In this document: in pieces, positions 35,521 to 45,090 of the stretch
Numbering within the stretch: position 1 is the first letter of the stretch
Layout: the number at the start of each line of letters is the position of its first letter
Origin: Candidatus Kuenenia stuttgartensis
GTDB taxonomy: Bacteria > Planctomycetota > Planctomycetia > Pirellulales > UBA1268
Direction of reading: 5' to 3'
Assembly: GCA_945891385.1 (NCBI GenBank)
Contig: CAMDDJ010000001.1
Coordinates: 154,921 to 218,920, forward strand
Length of the DNA stretch: 64,000 nt
The notes under the pieces: model-generated
Seen by the model: only the letters and a program-made list of their open reading frames with translations
Told to the model about the DNA's origin: nothing
Databases searched by the model: none
Program-made: the position numbers and the translations under genes

Positions 35521-38121
35521 ATGGCGAATCTGTGTTTCCGGGGCGTGATGCTGGTTGGGCTTGCCTGGGCCGCCGGGTTCTCGCCAGCGAGCGAGGGCGA
35601 CACGGCCTGGCCACCCATCACCCGCGAGGCAAGGCCGTGGACCCGGTGGTGGTGGCTCGGCAGCGCGGTCGATGAGGCAAACCTCAGGCGGGAACTCGAG
35701 GCGATCGCCGCGGCCGGCTTCGGCGGCGTGGAGATCACGCCGATCTATGGGGCCAAGGGCGCCGAGGCCCGGTTTCTCGAATTCCTGTCGCCCGAGTACA
35801 TGGCAGCGGTCGCGTTCACCTGCGCCGAGGCCGACCGCCTCGGGCTGGGCGTCGACATGGCGACTGGCACGGGCTGGCCCTTTGGCGGGCCGCAGGTCGG
35901 GCCTGATGACGTGGAGCTCAAGATTGCAGGCAAGGAAGGCGGCTTCGACCCGCAGCCGACCCGGTTCAAGGTGAAGCGGGCGGCGCCCGGCGGCGCGGGC
36001 CCCGTGGTCAACCCGTTTTCGCCGGCGGCCGCGAGCCGCTACCTCGAACCCTTCACGCAGGCCCTGGCCGAGCTGCCCCGCGGCGCGATCCACGGGCAGT
36101 TTCACGACTCGTTCGAGTATCAGGCCAACTGGTCGGCGGAGGTGCCCGAGCGGTTTCGGGCGCTGCACGGCTACGACCTCGCCACGCAGCGGGAGGCGCT
36201 TGAGGGGCAGGGCGATCCCGACACGGTCGCGCGGGTCAAGGCCGACTATCGAGCGACGCTGGCCGCGCTCCACCTCGACTATCTCAAGGTCTGGATCGAC
36301 TGGTGCCACGAGCAGGGCAGCGAAGCCCGCGAGCAGGCCCACGGGGCACCTGCCAACCTGATCGATCTCTACGCGGCGGCCGACGTGCCCGAGACGGAGG
36401 TCTTCGGCGCGAGCCAGTTTGCCATTCCCGGCTTCCGCCGCGACGAGGGCAGCGTGAGCAAGAACCTGCCGCAGCCCTTGGTCACACGGCTGGCCTCGTC
36501 GGCCGCCCACCTGGCCCGCCGGCCGCGGGCCTCGTCGGAGACCTTCACCTGGCTGAGGGAGCATTTCTGCGAGTCGCCCGCCCAGATGAAGCCGGAGATC
36601 GACCAGCTCTTCCTGGCCGGCATCAACCAGATCTTCTATCACGGCACGGCCTACTCACCGGACGACGCTCCCTGGCCCGGCTGGCTCTTCTATGCGTCGA
36701 CCCAGGCCAACCCGCGGAATCCGCTCTGGCAGGATCTCGCCGCGGTCAACGCCTCCATCGCCCGCTGCCAGTCGCTTCTGCAGTCGGGCGAGCCCGACAA
36801 CGACCTTCTTCTCTACTGGCCGATCCACGATCTCTACCACACGCCAAACGGTTGGCAGCGAGCCTTCTCGATGCACGGCCAGGATTGGCTCACCAAGGCA
36901 GCTACCGGGAAACTCGCCCAGGACCTGCTCGAACGTGGGCTCTCCTTTGATTTCTGTTCTGATGCGCTGCTCACGGAGGCGGCCCGGTATCGGGCGGTCG
37001 TCATCCCGCCCTGCCGCCTGATGCCGCCCGACACGCTCGAGCGGCTGCTCGACCACGCCGCCGCCGGCGGCCGGGTGATCTTCGTCGGCGGCCTTCCCGA
37101 GGATGTGCCGGGGCTGGGGCGGCTCGCGGATCGGCGGGCGGCCTTGTCCCGGCAACTTGCCAGGCTTGCCTGGGCGGAGCCCGACGGCACAACGCGGACG
37201 GCCACGATCGGCACCGGTCGCGTGTGTCTTGTGCCCGATGCCGACGGCGTCGTCCAGCAGGCCGGCTGTTCGCCCGAGCCGCTCGCCGCAGTCGGCATCG
37301 GCTTGCTCCGCCGCAAGACGGCCGAGGGCCATCTCTACTTCCTGGCCAATCTCGGTGAGCGAGCCTGGTCGGGCTGGTCGAGCCTGGCCACGCCGCTGGA
37401 GTCAGCTGTGATCCTCGATCCGCTGACGGGCAGGACGGGCGTGGCGGCCACGCGGGCGGCGGCGGCCGGTCGGCAGATCTGGGTCGAACTCGAGCCGGGT
37501 GAGTCGCTGTTTGTGCGGACGTTTGCCGACCGCCAGGCCGAGGGCGAGCCCTGGCCTTGGCTGAAGCCGGCTGGTGAGCCGCTGCCGATCCGAGGCCAGT
37601 GGAGCGTCACGGCGATTGCAGGTGGGCCGGAACTGCCGCCGCCCTTCATCACCGATACGCTCGGTTCCTGGACCGACGAGGCGGGCGAGTGGGAGCGGTT
37701 CGCTGGGACGGCCCGCTATGAGATCGAGTTTGACCTGCCGGCTGACCTGCCGGCCGACGATTGGCTGCTCGACCTCGGGGACGTCCGTGAGGTGGCCCGG
37801 GTTGCCGTCAATGGTGAGCCGGTGCAGATCGTCTGGAGCCTGCCCCTGCGGACGCGACTCCACGGGGCGGCCCGGCCCGGCCGCAATCGGCTCACGATCG
37901 ACGTCACGAACCTGGCGGCCAACCGGATTCGCGATCTCGACGCCCGGGGCGTTGCCTGGAAGAACTTCCACGAGATCAACTTCGTGAACGTGCACTATAA
38001 GCCGTTCGTGGCCACCGACTGGCCGCTCGCGGCCTCTGGGCTGCTCGGGCCGGTGCGGCTGGTGCCGCTGACAGAGCAAGGATCGTCGTCGGAGCTGAAT
38101 TCAGAGTCGTTTGGAAAGTGA
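35521..38121 (+). CDS. GH106 alpha-L-rhamnosidase, secreted
   Basis: 866 residues, with GGAGG 4 bases before the ATG and a short signal peptide (GVMLVGLAWAAGFSPAS). GH106 features include WTRWWWLGSAVDEANLRREL, IAAAGFGGVEITPIYG, MATGTGWPFGGPQVG, IHGQFHDSFEYQANW, and the late INQIFYHGTAYSPDDAPWPG. The C-terminus has a galactose-binding-like beta-sandwich (YEIEFDLPADL … VNGEPVQIVW). GH106 enzymes remove terminal alpha-L-rhamnose, classically from rhamnogalacturonan. The next gene, a CE12 esterase, begins 8 bases after this stop, and rhaA lies about 5 kb away, so pectin side-chain and backbone degradation is the likely job. It is in the usual family length range. Confidence 0.92.
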   Translation: MANLCFRGVMLVGLAWAAGFSPASEGDTAWPPITREARPWTRWWWLGSAVDEANLRRELEAIAAAGFGGVEITPIYGAKGAEARFLEFLSPEYMAAVAFTCAEADRLGLGVDMATGTGWPFGGPQVGPDDVELKIAGKEGGFDPQPTRFKVKRAAPGGAGPVVNPFSPAAASRYLEPFTQALAELPRGAIHGQFHDSFEYQANWSAEVPERFRALHGYDLATQREALEGQGDPDTVARVKADYRATLAALHLDYLKVWIDWCHEQGSEAREQAHGAPANLIDLYAAADVPETEVFGASQFAIPGFRRDEGSVSKNLPQPLVTRLASSAAHLARRPRASSETFTWLREHFCESPAQMKPEIDQLFLAGINQIFYHGTAYSPDDAPWPGWLFYASTQANPRNPLWQDLAAVNASIARCQSLLQSGEPDNDLLLYWPIHDLYHTPNGWQRAFSMHGQDWLTKAATGKLAQDLLERGLSFDFCSDALLTEAARYRAVVIPPCRLMPPDTLERLLDHAAAGGRVIFVGGLPEDVPGLGRLADRRAALSRQLARLAWAEPDGTTRTATIGTGRVCLVPDADGVVQQAGCSPEPLAAVGIGLLRRKTAEGHLYFLANLGERAWSGWSSLATPLESAVILDPLTGRTGVAATRAAAAGRQIWVELEPGESLFVRTFADRQAEGEPWPWLKPAGEPLPIRGQWSVTAIAGGPELPPPFITDTLGSWTDEAGEWERFAGTARYEIEFDLPADLPADDWLLDLGDVREVARVAVNGEPVQIVWSLPLRTRLHGAARPGRNRLTIDVTNLAANRIRDLDARGVAWKNFHEINFVNVHYKPFVATDWPLAASGLLGPVRLVPLTEQGSSSELNSESFGK

Positions 38122-38129
38122 GGGTAGGC

Positions 38130-38990
38130 ATGGTGCGTCGTCTCGCGGCCTGTGTCCTGGCGATCGCCGGGAGCGCGGCGGTGGCGGTCGAGGATGATCG
38201 GCCGGTCGAGGATGCGAATCGGTTTCGGATGGCCGTCCCGGCCGACCCCGATCTCCCCACGCTGTTTCTCGTCGGCGATTCGACGGTCAAGTGCGGCACG
38301 AAGGGGCAGCGGGGCTGGGGCGAAGAGATCGGGAAGTATTTCGACCCTGCCAAGGTCAACCTCGTCAACCATGCGATCGGCGGCCGCAGCAGCCGCACCT
38401 TCATCACCGAGGGCCGCTGGGAGACGACGCTCTCGATGATCGAGCCGGGCGATTTCGTGATCATCCAGTTTGGCCACAACGACGGCGGCCCGCTCAACGA
38501 CGACTCCCGGGCCCGGGGCTCGATTCGCGGCACCGGCGACGAGGTGGAGGAGATCGACAACCTGCTGACCAAGAAGCGGGAGATCGTGCGATCCTACGGC
38601 GCCTACCTGCGGCAGTACGTCAACGACACCCGGGCCAAGGGAGCCACGCCCTATCTCTGCACGCAGGTGCCCCGGAAGATGTGGGACGGCGAGGGTCGGC
38701 TGATCATTCGCCCCGATGACGGCCACCCCGTCTGGGCCCGCACCGTCGCCGCCGCGGAAGACGCGACCCTGCTCGATCTCTACGAGGCGGTCGCGACGGC
38801 TTACGACCAGCTCGGCCCCGACGGGGTGGAGCCCTTCTTCGCCGACGCCCGCACCCACACCACGACCGAGGGCGCCGACTTCACCGCCCGGATCGTGGTG
38901 GGCCTGCTCGAGGGCCTGCCCGCTTCTCCCTGGCCCGACCTGATCAGCGAGGCCGCCGAGGAGATCTCCGCGATCCCGCCGGGTCGATGA
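38130..38990 (+). CDS. CE12-type rhamnogalacturonan acetylesterase (SGNH hydrolase), secreted
   Basis: 286 residues from the ATG at 38130; an overlapping GTG at 38118 is possible but less natural. Signal peptide MVRRLAACVLAIAGSAAVAV. SGNH blocks: block I FLVGDSTVKCG (catalytic Ser), block II NHAIGGRSSRTF (Gly), block III IIQFGHNDGGP (Asn), and a C-terminal catalytic pair in DARTHTTTEGAD, where a D-x-x-H arrangement is expected. It removes acetyl groups from pectic polysaccharide so that the rhamnosidase upstream can work. The gene is coupled to GH106 by an 8-base gap. Confidence 0.92.
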   Translation: MVRRLAACVLAIAGSAAVAVEDDRPVEDANRFRMAVPADPDLPTLFLVGDSTVKCGTKGQRGWGEEIGKYFDPAKVNLVNHAIGGRSSRTFITEGRWETTLSMIEPGDFVIIQFGHNDGGPLNDDSRARGSIRGTGDEVEEIDNLLTKKREIVRSYGAYLRQYVNDTRAKGATPYLCTQVPRKMWDGEGRLIIRPDDGHPVWARTVAAAEDATLLDLYEAVATAYDQLGPDGVEPFFADARTHTTTEGADFTARIVVGLLEGLPASPWPDLISEAAEEISAIPPGR

Positions 38991-38992
38991 AG

Positions 38993-39010
38993 CCCGCCAC
39001 GCACGGCGGG
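38993..39010. terminator. Hairpin between convergent genes
   Basis: CCCGCC and GGCGGG pair around the loop ACGCAC exactly between the CE12 stop (38990) and the stop of the opposing amidohydrolase gene (39012). There is only a short T run (GTT) on the plus strand, so termination may be partly factor-dependent. Confidence 0.45.
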
Positions 39011-39011
39011 G

Positions 39012-40730
39012 TTACCGGTCGATCGGGGCCGGGAGCGTGCTGCCTTCCTTGCGGTAGACGACGTGCCCGCCCACGACGGTGAGTTCCACGCCGATCGTGC
39101 GGAGCGAGTCGGCCGGCGTCGTTCGCGGGTCGTGCGCGAGCACCACGAAGTCGGCGAGCTTGCCGGGCGTGAGCGTGCCCTTGCGGTGGTCTTGGTGCGA
39201 TGCGTAGGCGCTGCCGATCGTCCAGGCCCGCAGGGCGTCGAGCACGCCGATTCGCTGCGCGGCTCCGTAGACCTTCCCCTCGGCGCTCCTGCGGGTCACC
39301 ATGCTCTGAATCCGCAGGAGCGGCACCGCGGCGCTGACGGGAGAGTCGCTGTTGCCGGCAATCACGATGCCCGCCGCCAGGGCCGAGCCGTTGGGGTGCA
39401 TGAAATCCCACCGCCACGCCCCGTAGGCCTCCATCTTGTCGCCGTGTTCCCAGACGTACGAGTGGGGGGCGAGCACGACGCCGAGCTCTTTGATGCGGGC
39501 CACGAGCTCGTCCGGACAGACACTGGCATGCTCGATCCGATGGCGATGGTCGGGCCGCGGCGAACGGGCCAGCACCTCGCCGTAGGCATCGAGCACCATC
39601 GCGATCTCACGGTCGCCATTGGCGTGGATGCAGGCCTGTAGCCCTGCGTCGTGGATGCGGCCCACCAGCCGCACGAGGCTTTCCCGCGAGCGGCTCGGGG
39701 GAATCCCGAAGTAGTCGGGCCGGTCGGCGTAGGGCTGGGAGAGCCAGCAGGTCTGGCCCGAGAGGGAATTGCCGTGGAAGGCCTTGATCCCGCCGAGTTG
39801 CAGCCAATCGTCGCCGCGGCCGTGGTCGGAAATGAGTCTCTCGAGCTCGTCGATCTCGCCCTCACGAAGCATGGCGGAGATGCGCACCTGCCGGCGGGCA
39901 GCGAGGGCCCGGCGGTATCTTGCCACCGTCCGGAGGCTCGTGCCTGCATGCTGGATGCTCGTGATGCCGGCGGCGAGATACTCGTCGAACCGTTTGTGGA
40001 TCGCCTCGATCCAGGTGGCGGTCTCGGGCGCCGGCCGCTCCGGGCCGGCCGAGGTGACGATGCCTACCGCCGATTCCCGCAGCACGCCGGTGGGCACGCC
40101 GGCGGCGTCGCGGTCAAAACGGCCTCCCTTGGGATCGTCCGAGTCGGCGTCGATCCGGGCCAGAGCGAGCGCCAGCGAGTTGCAGGCGGCGACATGGCCG
40201 CTGGAGTGGCCGATCAGGACCGGGTGCTCGGTAGAGACGCGGTCGAGGTCGGCCCGGGTGGGATGTCGGCCGAGCTTTGTGTCTTGGTAGCCGCTCCCTC
40301 GGACCCACTGCCCGGCCGGGGTGATCGCCGCCTTCTGCCGGAGCCGCTCGACCACTCGGTCGATGGTGGCGGCCGCCGCGGGGCTGCAGTCGATCGTGCC
40401 CCAAGGCGACATCTCATCGTAGAGCGGCGTGGGGTGGAGGTGGGCATCGTTGAAGCCAGGCACGACCACCCGTCCCGGCGCCTCGATCACGAGCGTGTCG
40501 GGCCCGATCAGCCGCCGCATGGCGTCAGCCGTGCCGACGGCGATGATCTCTTCGCCGCAGGCGACGAGCGCTTCGGCCGACGGCAGAGCGGGATCCAGCG
40601 TGATCAGGTCGTCGGCGATGACGAGGAGCGTTACCGGTTGTTCGTTCGTATTGCCGGCATGGGCTGGGACCACGGCGACGACGGCCGCAGCGATCAGGCT
40701 GCTCAGCACCGGCCGGTACCAACCACGCAT
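39012..40730 (-). CDS. Exported YtcJ-like amidohydrolase
   Basis: 572 residues. The ATG at 40730 has AGGA at 7 bases and begins a signal peptide (LSSLIAAAVVAVVPAHAG). It belongs to the amidohydrolase superfamily, YtcJ branch: first metal-binding histidines in VVPGFNDAHLHPTPL, a lysine region in LQLGGIKAFHGNS, HANGDREI, HRIEHASV, and the terminal Asp in IVIAGNSDSPVSA. The exit motif KLADFVVLAHDP is also typical. Members hydrolyse amide or related bonds of small molecules, usually with unknown substrate. It lies inside the rhamnose block but is transcribed toward the CE12 gene, and a 190-base gap separates it from the small membrane protein gene upstream. Confidence 0.9.
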   Translation of the reverse strand: MRGWYRPVLSSLIAAAVVAVVPAHAGNTNEQPVTLLVIADDLITLDPALPSAEALVACGEEIIAVGTADAMRRLIGPDTLVIEAPGRVVVPGFNDAHLHPTPLYDEMSPWGTIDCSPAAAATIDRVVERLRQKAAITPAGQWVRGSGYQDTKLGRHPTRADLDRVSTEHPVLIGHSSGHVAACNSLALALARIDADSDDPKGGRFDRDAAGVPTGVLRESAVGIVTSAGPERPAPETATWIEAIHKRFDEYLAAGITSIQHAGTSLRTVARYRRALAARRQVRISAMLREGEIDELERLISDHGRGDDWLQLGGIKAFHGNSLSGQTCWLSQPYADRPDYFGIPPSRSRESLVRLVGRIHDAGLQACIHANGDREIAMVLDAYGEVLARSPRPDHRHRIEHASVCPDELVARIKELGVVLAPHSYVWEHGDKMEAYGAWRWDFMHPNGSALAAGIVIAGNSDSPVSAAVPLLRIQSMVTRRSAEGKVYGAAQRIGVLDALRAWTIGSAYASHQDHRKGTLTPGKLADFVVLAHDPRTTPADSLRTIGVELTVVGGHVVYRKEGSTLPAPIDR

Positions 40731-40920
40731 AGCAATGTCCTGACGAAGGAGACCCCGGGCCATCGCAGAGCCCGGACCGCCATCGTGCCGTGCGGCATGC
40801 CGTCGGTACGGATGCGACGAACGTTCATCCCCGGCGTTCATCGATCATATGGCGACCTGACCGTGACCGGAACACGCGGCACGGTCAGATTTCGATGAGG
40901 CTCTCGCTGCTCACCGCGGG

Positions 40921-41124
40921 TCAGTCGACGTCCATCCAGAAGGGGGCCGCGACGAACCAGGCGACGGCCGAGGCCAGCATGATCTTCTGCATCGGCCCGT
41001 CGGCCAGCAGGCCGGTCATGGTGAGCGCCGGAGGCACGATCGTGCCCGCCAGGGCCGCCAGGCCAAGAAATCTGGCGACGGCTTTCCGGCCGCTCGTTTC
41101 CGGGGAGGCGTGGTCGTGGTTCAT
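40921..41124 (-). CDS. Two-helix small membrane protein coupled to the NCS1-type transporter
   Basis: 67 residues: a polar N-terminus ([14 protein letters not shown]), then two hydrophobic helices (FLGLAALAGTIVPPALTMTG and MLASAVAWFVAAPFWMDV). Its ATG overlaps the transporter stop as ATGA, so it is translated with it. I know of no named family for it. Small coupled two-helix proteins accompany some sodium symporters as accessory subunits, so a subunit of the upstream transporter is a reasonable inference. Too small to carry an enzyme. Confidence 0.75.
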   Translation of the reverse strand: MNHDHASPETSGRKAVARFLGLAALAGTIVPPALTMTGLLADGPMQKIMLASAVAWFVAAPFWMDVD

Positions 41125-42530
41125 GGCGCACCGGCCGGCTGCGGTTTCCCGCCGGCCACCTTGGAGAGGACGATGTAGAGGAGGCCGCAGGCGACCGCGG
41201 CCGGCAGCGGGAGGTAGGAGGCGAACACGCCCCGCTCCTGGTAGAGCCAGAGGGCGACGGCCACCGGCACGAGCCAGGAAACAAGCACGATCCAATTGAA
41301 GCCGCCCCCGGTCTGGGCGGCCGGATCGCGGAGGATGCCGACGGTATCGGCCAGGAAGTGATCGACGATGATGATCGCTCCAACGGGGGCGAGCACGGTG
41401 CCGTAGAGGCCCACGAACGAGAGCAGGTTCATCGCGAAGGCGGGGAAGATGCCGGCGGCAATGCAGACCGCCCCGGCCAGGAGCGTGGCCGCCTTGCGGG
41501 GCATCGCCGGGATCATGCCCTGGAAGGCGAGGCCCGCCCGATACATCGTGGGGTTGGCCGTGGTCCAGCCGGCGATCACCACGCAGAGCAGTCCCGCCCA
41601 GCCGACGGCGTCGTTGACCATCGTGCCAGGGTCCTTGCCCTGGGCTGGATCGACGCCGTGCACCCGCACCCAGTAGATCAAGAGCAGCGCCGCGCAGATC
41701 CAGGCGACGTAATGGCCGAGGAACATCCCTGCGGCCGGGGCCCAGCCCGCCGCGGGCTTGCGGGCGAAGCGGAGCACGGAGAGGTCGCTCATCCCCAGGT
41801 GCATCGCGGCGTTACAGAACCAGGAGAAGCAGACCACGCCGAGGAAGCTGATCTTCTTGCCGTCGGCCGGCTCGGCGGCGGGCGTGAGGAGTTCCCAGAG
41901 GTCGTAGCTTCCCAGTCGGCCGAGCGTGACCAGACCGCAGGCCACGAAGACGAGAAACATCCAGGGGGCGGCGTAGTGCCCCACCTTGGCAACGACCCCA
42001 TAGCCGAGCATCGCCACCAGCGTCATCACCGCCCCGATGGCCACGCAGGAGATGATCCAGGCAGGGCCGGTCGGCATCGTGTCGGCGAAGGTGGGCATCG
42101 TGACCGTGCCGGGTGGGAAGAACTGCCCAACCGCCGTGGCGGAGACGGTGATCATCGCCCCGGCCAGGAAGCAGAAGAGCAGGCCGTTGGCCAGGTTGTA
42201 GAGCTTGACGAGCCAGGGGCCGGCGATCCGCTCGAGCTTGTAGTAGAGCGTCAGCCGCTCGCTGCAGGCGATCACGGTCGTGAGATACCGCCAGGTGAGC
42301 ACGGCCAGCAGGTTGCCGATCAGGAGGCCGAAGATCAGGCTGGCTGCGTCGGCACCCCAGGCCACGAACAACGGGCCGATCATGAACTCGGTGCCGGCCG
42401 TGTGCTCACCCGCGTACATGCCCCAGAAGGCGGCCGGACCTCGAAGGGCCTTCTCCGGCACCCGCCGCCGCTCGTACTCCGAGCCGGCCGACTCTTCGAG
42501 ATCCTCGATCTCGTGGACGAGATCCGTCAT
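41121..42530 (-). CDS. NCS1-type (cytosine/purine permease-like) transporter, probable L-rhamnose uptake
   Basis: 469 residues with about 12 membrane helices. Features of the NCS1/codB group include [20 protein letters not shown] near the first helix, [29 protein letters not shown] and [20 protein letters not shown]. Its ATG overlaps the rhaA stop (ATGA at 42527–42530) and its own stop overlaps the small membrane gene. Known NCS1 members carry nucleobases or hydantoins, but tight coupling to rhaA argues for rhamnose or a rhamnose-containing product here. That substrate is inferred from context only. Confidence 0.85.
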   Translation of the reverse strand: MTDLVHEIEDLEESAGSEYERRRVPEKALRGPAAFWGMYAGEHTAGTEFMIGPLFVAWGADAASLIFGLLIGNLLAVLTWRYLTTVIACSERLTLYYKLERIAGPWLVKLYNLANGLLFCFLAGAMITVSATAVGQFFPPGTVTMPTFADTMPTGPAWIISCVAIGAVMTLVAMLGYGVVAKVGHYAAPWMFLVFVACGLVTLGRLGSYDLWELLTPAAEPADGKKISFLGVVCFSWFCNAAMHLGMSDLSVLRFARKPAAGWAPAAGMFLGHYVAWICAALLLIYWVRVHGVDPAQGKDPGTMVNDAVGWAGLLCVVIAGWTTANPTMYRAGLAFQGMIPAMPRKAATLLAGAVCIAAGIFPAFAMNLLSFVGLYGTVLAPVGAIIIVDHFLADTVGILRDPAAQTGGGFNWIVLVSWLVPVAVALWLYQERGVFASYLPLPAAVACGLLYIVLSKVAGGKPQPAGAP

Positions 42531-43792
42531 GTCCGCTTCCCCGTGACGTCGTGTTCGTAGGCTCGCACCGCGTCGAGCCAGCCCTGGCCCACGGGCACGC
42601 CGTGGGTCTCGCAGAATCGATCCCAGACCGCGCCCACCGGAAGCAGCTTGGCCTCCTCCTGGAGTGCCAGCCGGGCCGTGAGGTCGCCGGCCGCCTCGGC
42701 CGCCCGGATCGCCGGGGGCTCGAGCAGACCGGCGAGGAGTGCCTTCTGCATGTTGCGGACGCCGATCACCCAGGCGGCCACCCGGTTGATGCTGGCGTCG
42801 AAGTAGTCGAGCCCGACATGGATCCGTTCGGGCGCGCCGGTGGCGATGATCTCGCGGGCGATTGCCAGCAGGTCGTCGCCAAGCGTGACCACATGGTCGC
42901 TGTCCCAGCGAACGCCCCGGCTCACATGGAGCAGGATCTCGGGCAGATAGAGGAGCACGCTCGAGATCTTGTCGGCGATCGACTCGGTGGGGTGGTAGTG
43001 GCCGGCGTCGAGGCAGAGCAGCGTGCCGCGGGAGATCGCGTAGCCGAGATAGAACTCGTGGGAGCCGACGGTGCAGCTCTCGGCGCCGATTCCGAAGAGC
43101 TTCGGCTCGACGGCGTCGAGCAGGTGCTCCTTGGCGAAGGGCTTTTCGAACACGGCGTCGAGGGCGGCGGCCAGCCGCTGCCTCGGGGCCATCCGATCGG
43201 CGGGCGTGTCCTTGAAGCCGTCCGGGATCCAGACGTTCGTCACGCAGGGTGTGCCGAGGGCGGCGCCCATCGCGGCCCCGATCTCCCGGCAGCGGCGGCA
43301 GTGCTCGATCCAAAAGCTGCGGATGCCGTCGTTGGGGTTCGAGAGCGTGAGGCCGTCGGCAGCCTTGGGATGGGAGAAGCAGGTGGGGTTGAAGTCGAGG
43401 CCCACGCCCCGCTGCTTGGCCCAGCCGATCCAGCCGGCGAAATGTTCCGGCTCGATCGCATCGCGGTCGACCCGCTTCCCGCCGAACTCGCCGTAGAAGG
43501 CGTGGAGGTTGAGTCGGTGGCGGCCCGGGATCAGGGCGAGCGCCTGGTCGAGATCCGAGCGGAGTTCGTCGGGCGTGCGGGCTCGGCCCGGGTAGTTGCC
43601 CGTGACGGCCAGGCCGCCGCCGAGGGCGTCGCCCGCCGACTCAAAGCCCTGCACGTCGTCGCCCTGCCAACAATGCAGCGAGATCGGGATCGCGGCGAGC
43701 GCTGTCTGGGCGTGTTCCGTGTCGACGCCGAGGGCGGCGTAGCGGTCGCGGGCGAGCGAATAGGCGGCGTCGGTGGCGGCCGAAGCGGGCAT
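42527..43792 (-). CDS. rhaA: L-rhamnose isomerase
   Basis: 421 residues, matching the family length of about 420. The start at 43792 has a perfect GGAGGG 6 bases upstream. Diagnostic segments are [96 protein letters not shown] and RWDSDHVV; the His, Glu and Asp metal ligands lie in these blocks. The enzyme converts L-rhamnose to L-rhamnulose in the cytoplasm. It heads a three-gene unit with the NCS1-type transporter and a small membrane protein, all coupled by ATGA overlaps. No rhamnulokinase or aldolase gene is in the window. Confidence 0.96.
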   Translation of the reverse strand: MPASAATDAAYSLARDRYAALGVDTEHAQTALAAIPISLHCWQGDDVQGFESAGDALGGGLAVTGNYPGRARTPDELRSDLDQALALIPGRHRLNLHAFYGEFGGKRVDRDAIEPEHFAGWIGWAKQRGVGLDFNPTCFSHPKAADGLTLSNPNDGIRSFWIEHCRRCREIGAAMGAALGTPCVTNVWIPDGFKDTPADRMAPRQRLAAALDAVFEKPFAKEHLLDAVEPKLFGIGAESCTVGSHEFYLGYAISRGTLLCLDAGHYHPTESIADKISSVLLYLPEILLHVSRGVRWDSDHVVTLGDDLLAIAREIIATGAPERIHVGLDYFDASINRVAAWVIGVRNMQKALLAGLLEPPAIRAAEAAGDLTARLALQEEAKLLPVGAVWDRFCETHGVPVGQGWLDAVRAYEHDVTGKRT

Positions 43793-43949
43793 GAAGTTCC
43801 CTCCAAAGACGGCGATTGTCGCCAGGCTGAGCGGAATTACCAGCCCGCTCGGCCGTCCGTCCTGGGAGATTCCCGGCATCAGATGGCTCTTGTCGGGGCG
43901 TGAAGCCACCTCGCTCGTACAGTCTGGCGGTGGTGGGCATAATCCGGGG

Positions 43950-44831
43950 ATGACCGAGCCGACCGCCGCCCCATCCTCGTCAACCGCTGCGGCCCAGCCC
44001 CAGGTCGTCGATCCTGCCGCCAGGGGGCGGCGGCTGCCGTGGCACACGGGCCGAGACGTCACCGGACGTCTCTTGTTTCTCGGCACCGGCACGAGCGTGG
44101 GCGTGCCGATGGTGGGCTGCGGCTGCGACACGTGCCGCGACGGCGGCCCGAAGGACGTGCGGACCCGGACGAGCGCCTTGGTGGGGCTGCCCGAGGGGCA
44201 CCTCCTGATCGACACCACGCCCGACCTGCGGGCGCAGCTGCTGCGGGAGAACATCGGCCGGGTCGATGCCGTCGTCTACACCCACGACCACGTCGATCAC
44301 GTCTACGGCCTCGACGACGTGCGGCCGCTCTGCTTCCACTCCGGCCGGCCGATGCAGGTGCTCTGCGAGGAGGCCGTCGAGCGGCGGATTCGCCTGGCCT
44401 TCGACTACGCTTTCTCCGACAAGCCGCCAGCCGGCGGCGGTGTGCCCAAGCTCGGCTTCGCCCGGATCGGCACCGAGCCCTTCGACCTGCTCGGGGCTCG
44501 GGTCGTGCCGCTGCGGCTCGAGCACGGTCCCTTCAAGGTGCTCGGGTTCCGGTTCGGCAACGTGGCCTACTGCACCGACACCAGCGGCATTCCGGATGCC
44601 ACCTGGCCCTTGCTCGAGGGCCTCGACGTGCTCGTGCTCGACTGCCTCCGGCACACGACCCACCCCACCCACTTCTCGCTCGCCGAGGCGTTGGCGGTGG
44701 TCGACAGGGTACGGCCCAAGCGCACGCTACTCGTGCACCTCTCCCACGAGCTGCCCCACGAGGCGACGAGCCGGATGCTGCCGACCGGCGTGGAACTCGC
44801 CTACGACGGCCTCGAAGTGCCGCTCACCTGA
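43950..44831 (+). CDS. PhnP-like metallo-beta-lactamase-fold phosphodiesterase/hydrolase
   Basis: 293 residues. The MBL core has [17 protein letters not shown] with a cysteine-rich CDTCRDG as in PhnP, the metal motif [27 protein letters not shown] and VLDCLRH. The C-terminal LVHLSHEL completes the metal site. PhnP-type enzymes cleave cyclic phosphodiesters; several family members are of unknown substrate. About 34 residues at the N-terminus are low-complexity Ala/Pro/Ser. It is divergent from rhaA with 157 bases between them, and stands alone. Confidence 0.9.
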   Translation: MTEPTAAPSSSTAAAQPQVVDPAARGRRLPWHTGRDVTGRLLFLGTGTSVGVPMVGCGCDTCRDGGPKDVRTRTSALVGLPEGHLLIDTTPDLRAQLLRENIGRVDAVVYTHDHVDHVYGLDDVRPLCFHSGRPMQVLCEEAVERRIRLAFDYAFSDKPPAGGGVPKLGFARIGTEPFDLLGARVVPLRLEHGPFKVLGFRFGNVAYCTDTSGIPDATWPLLEGLDVLVLDCLRHTTHPTHFSLAEALAVVDRVRPKRTLLVHLSHELPHEATSRMLPTGVELAYDGLEVPLT

Positions 44832-44936
44832 CGGCTCGGCAACGTTGGTCCCCAAAGCCGCTGGTCAGGTGCCGGCTGGGGTTGCCGAAACAGTTTCGTC
44901 GTTTGGCGACGCACGCTGAACCCCCGAACGCAAGCC

Positions 44937-44965
44937 TTGACCAGCGAAAATACTTTAGTCATATT
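44937..44965 (+). promoter_or_regulatory. Probable sigma-70-type promoter for the surface-protein operon
   Basis: TTGACC at 44937–44942 and CATATT at 44960–44965 are separated by exactly 17 bases, in an unusually A/T-rich patch (GCGAAAATACTTTAGT) for this genome. It lies about 125 bases before the ATG at 45091 and nothing else on the plus strand could use it. Matches are 5 of 6 and 4 of 6 to the consensus. Confidence 0.45.
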
Positions 44966-45090
44966 TCGCTACGGTGATCCGGCCAGTTCAATCGAGGGGG
45001 GGGCGGTGTCCTGTTCTCATCTACGGTCGTGAGTCTCGGGCAGCGCGGCGATGGGGTTTTCCCTGGGGCGGTCGGTTGGGGGTGTGAGCT

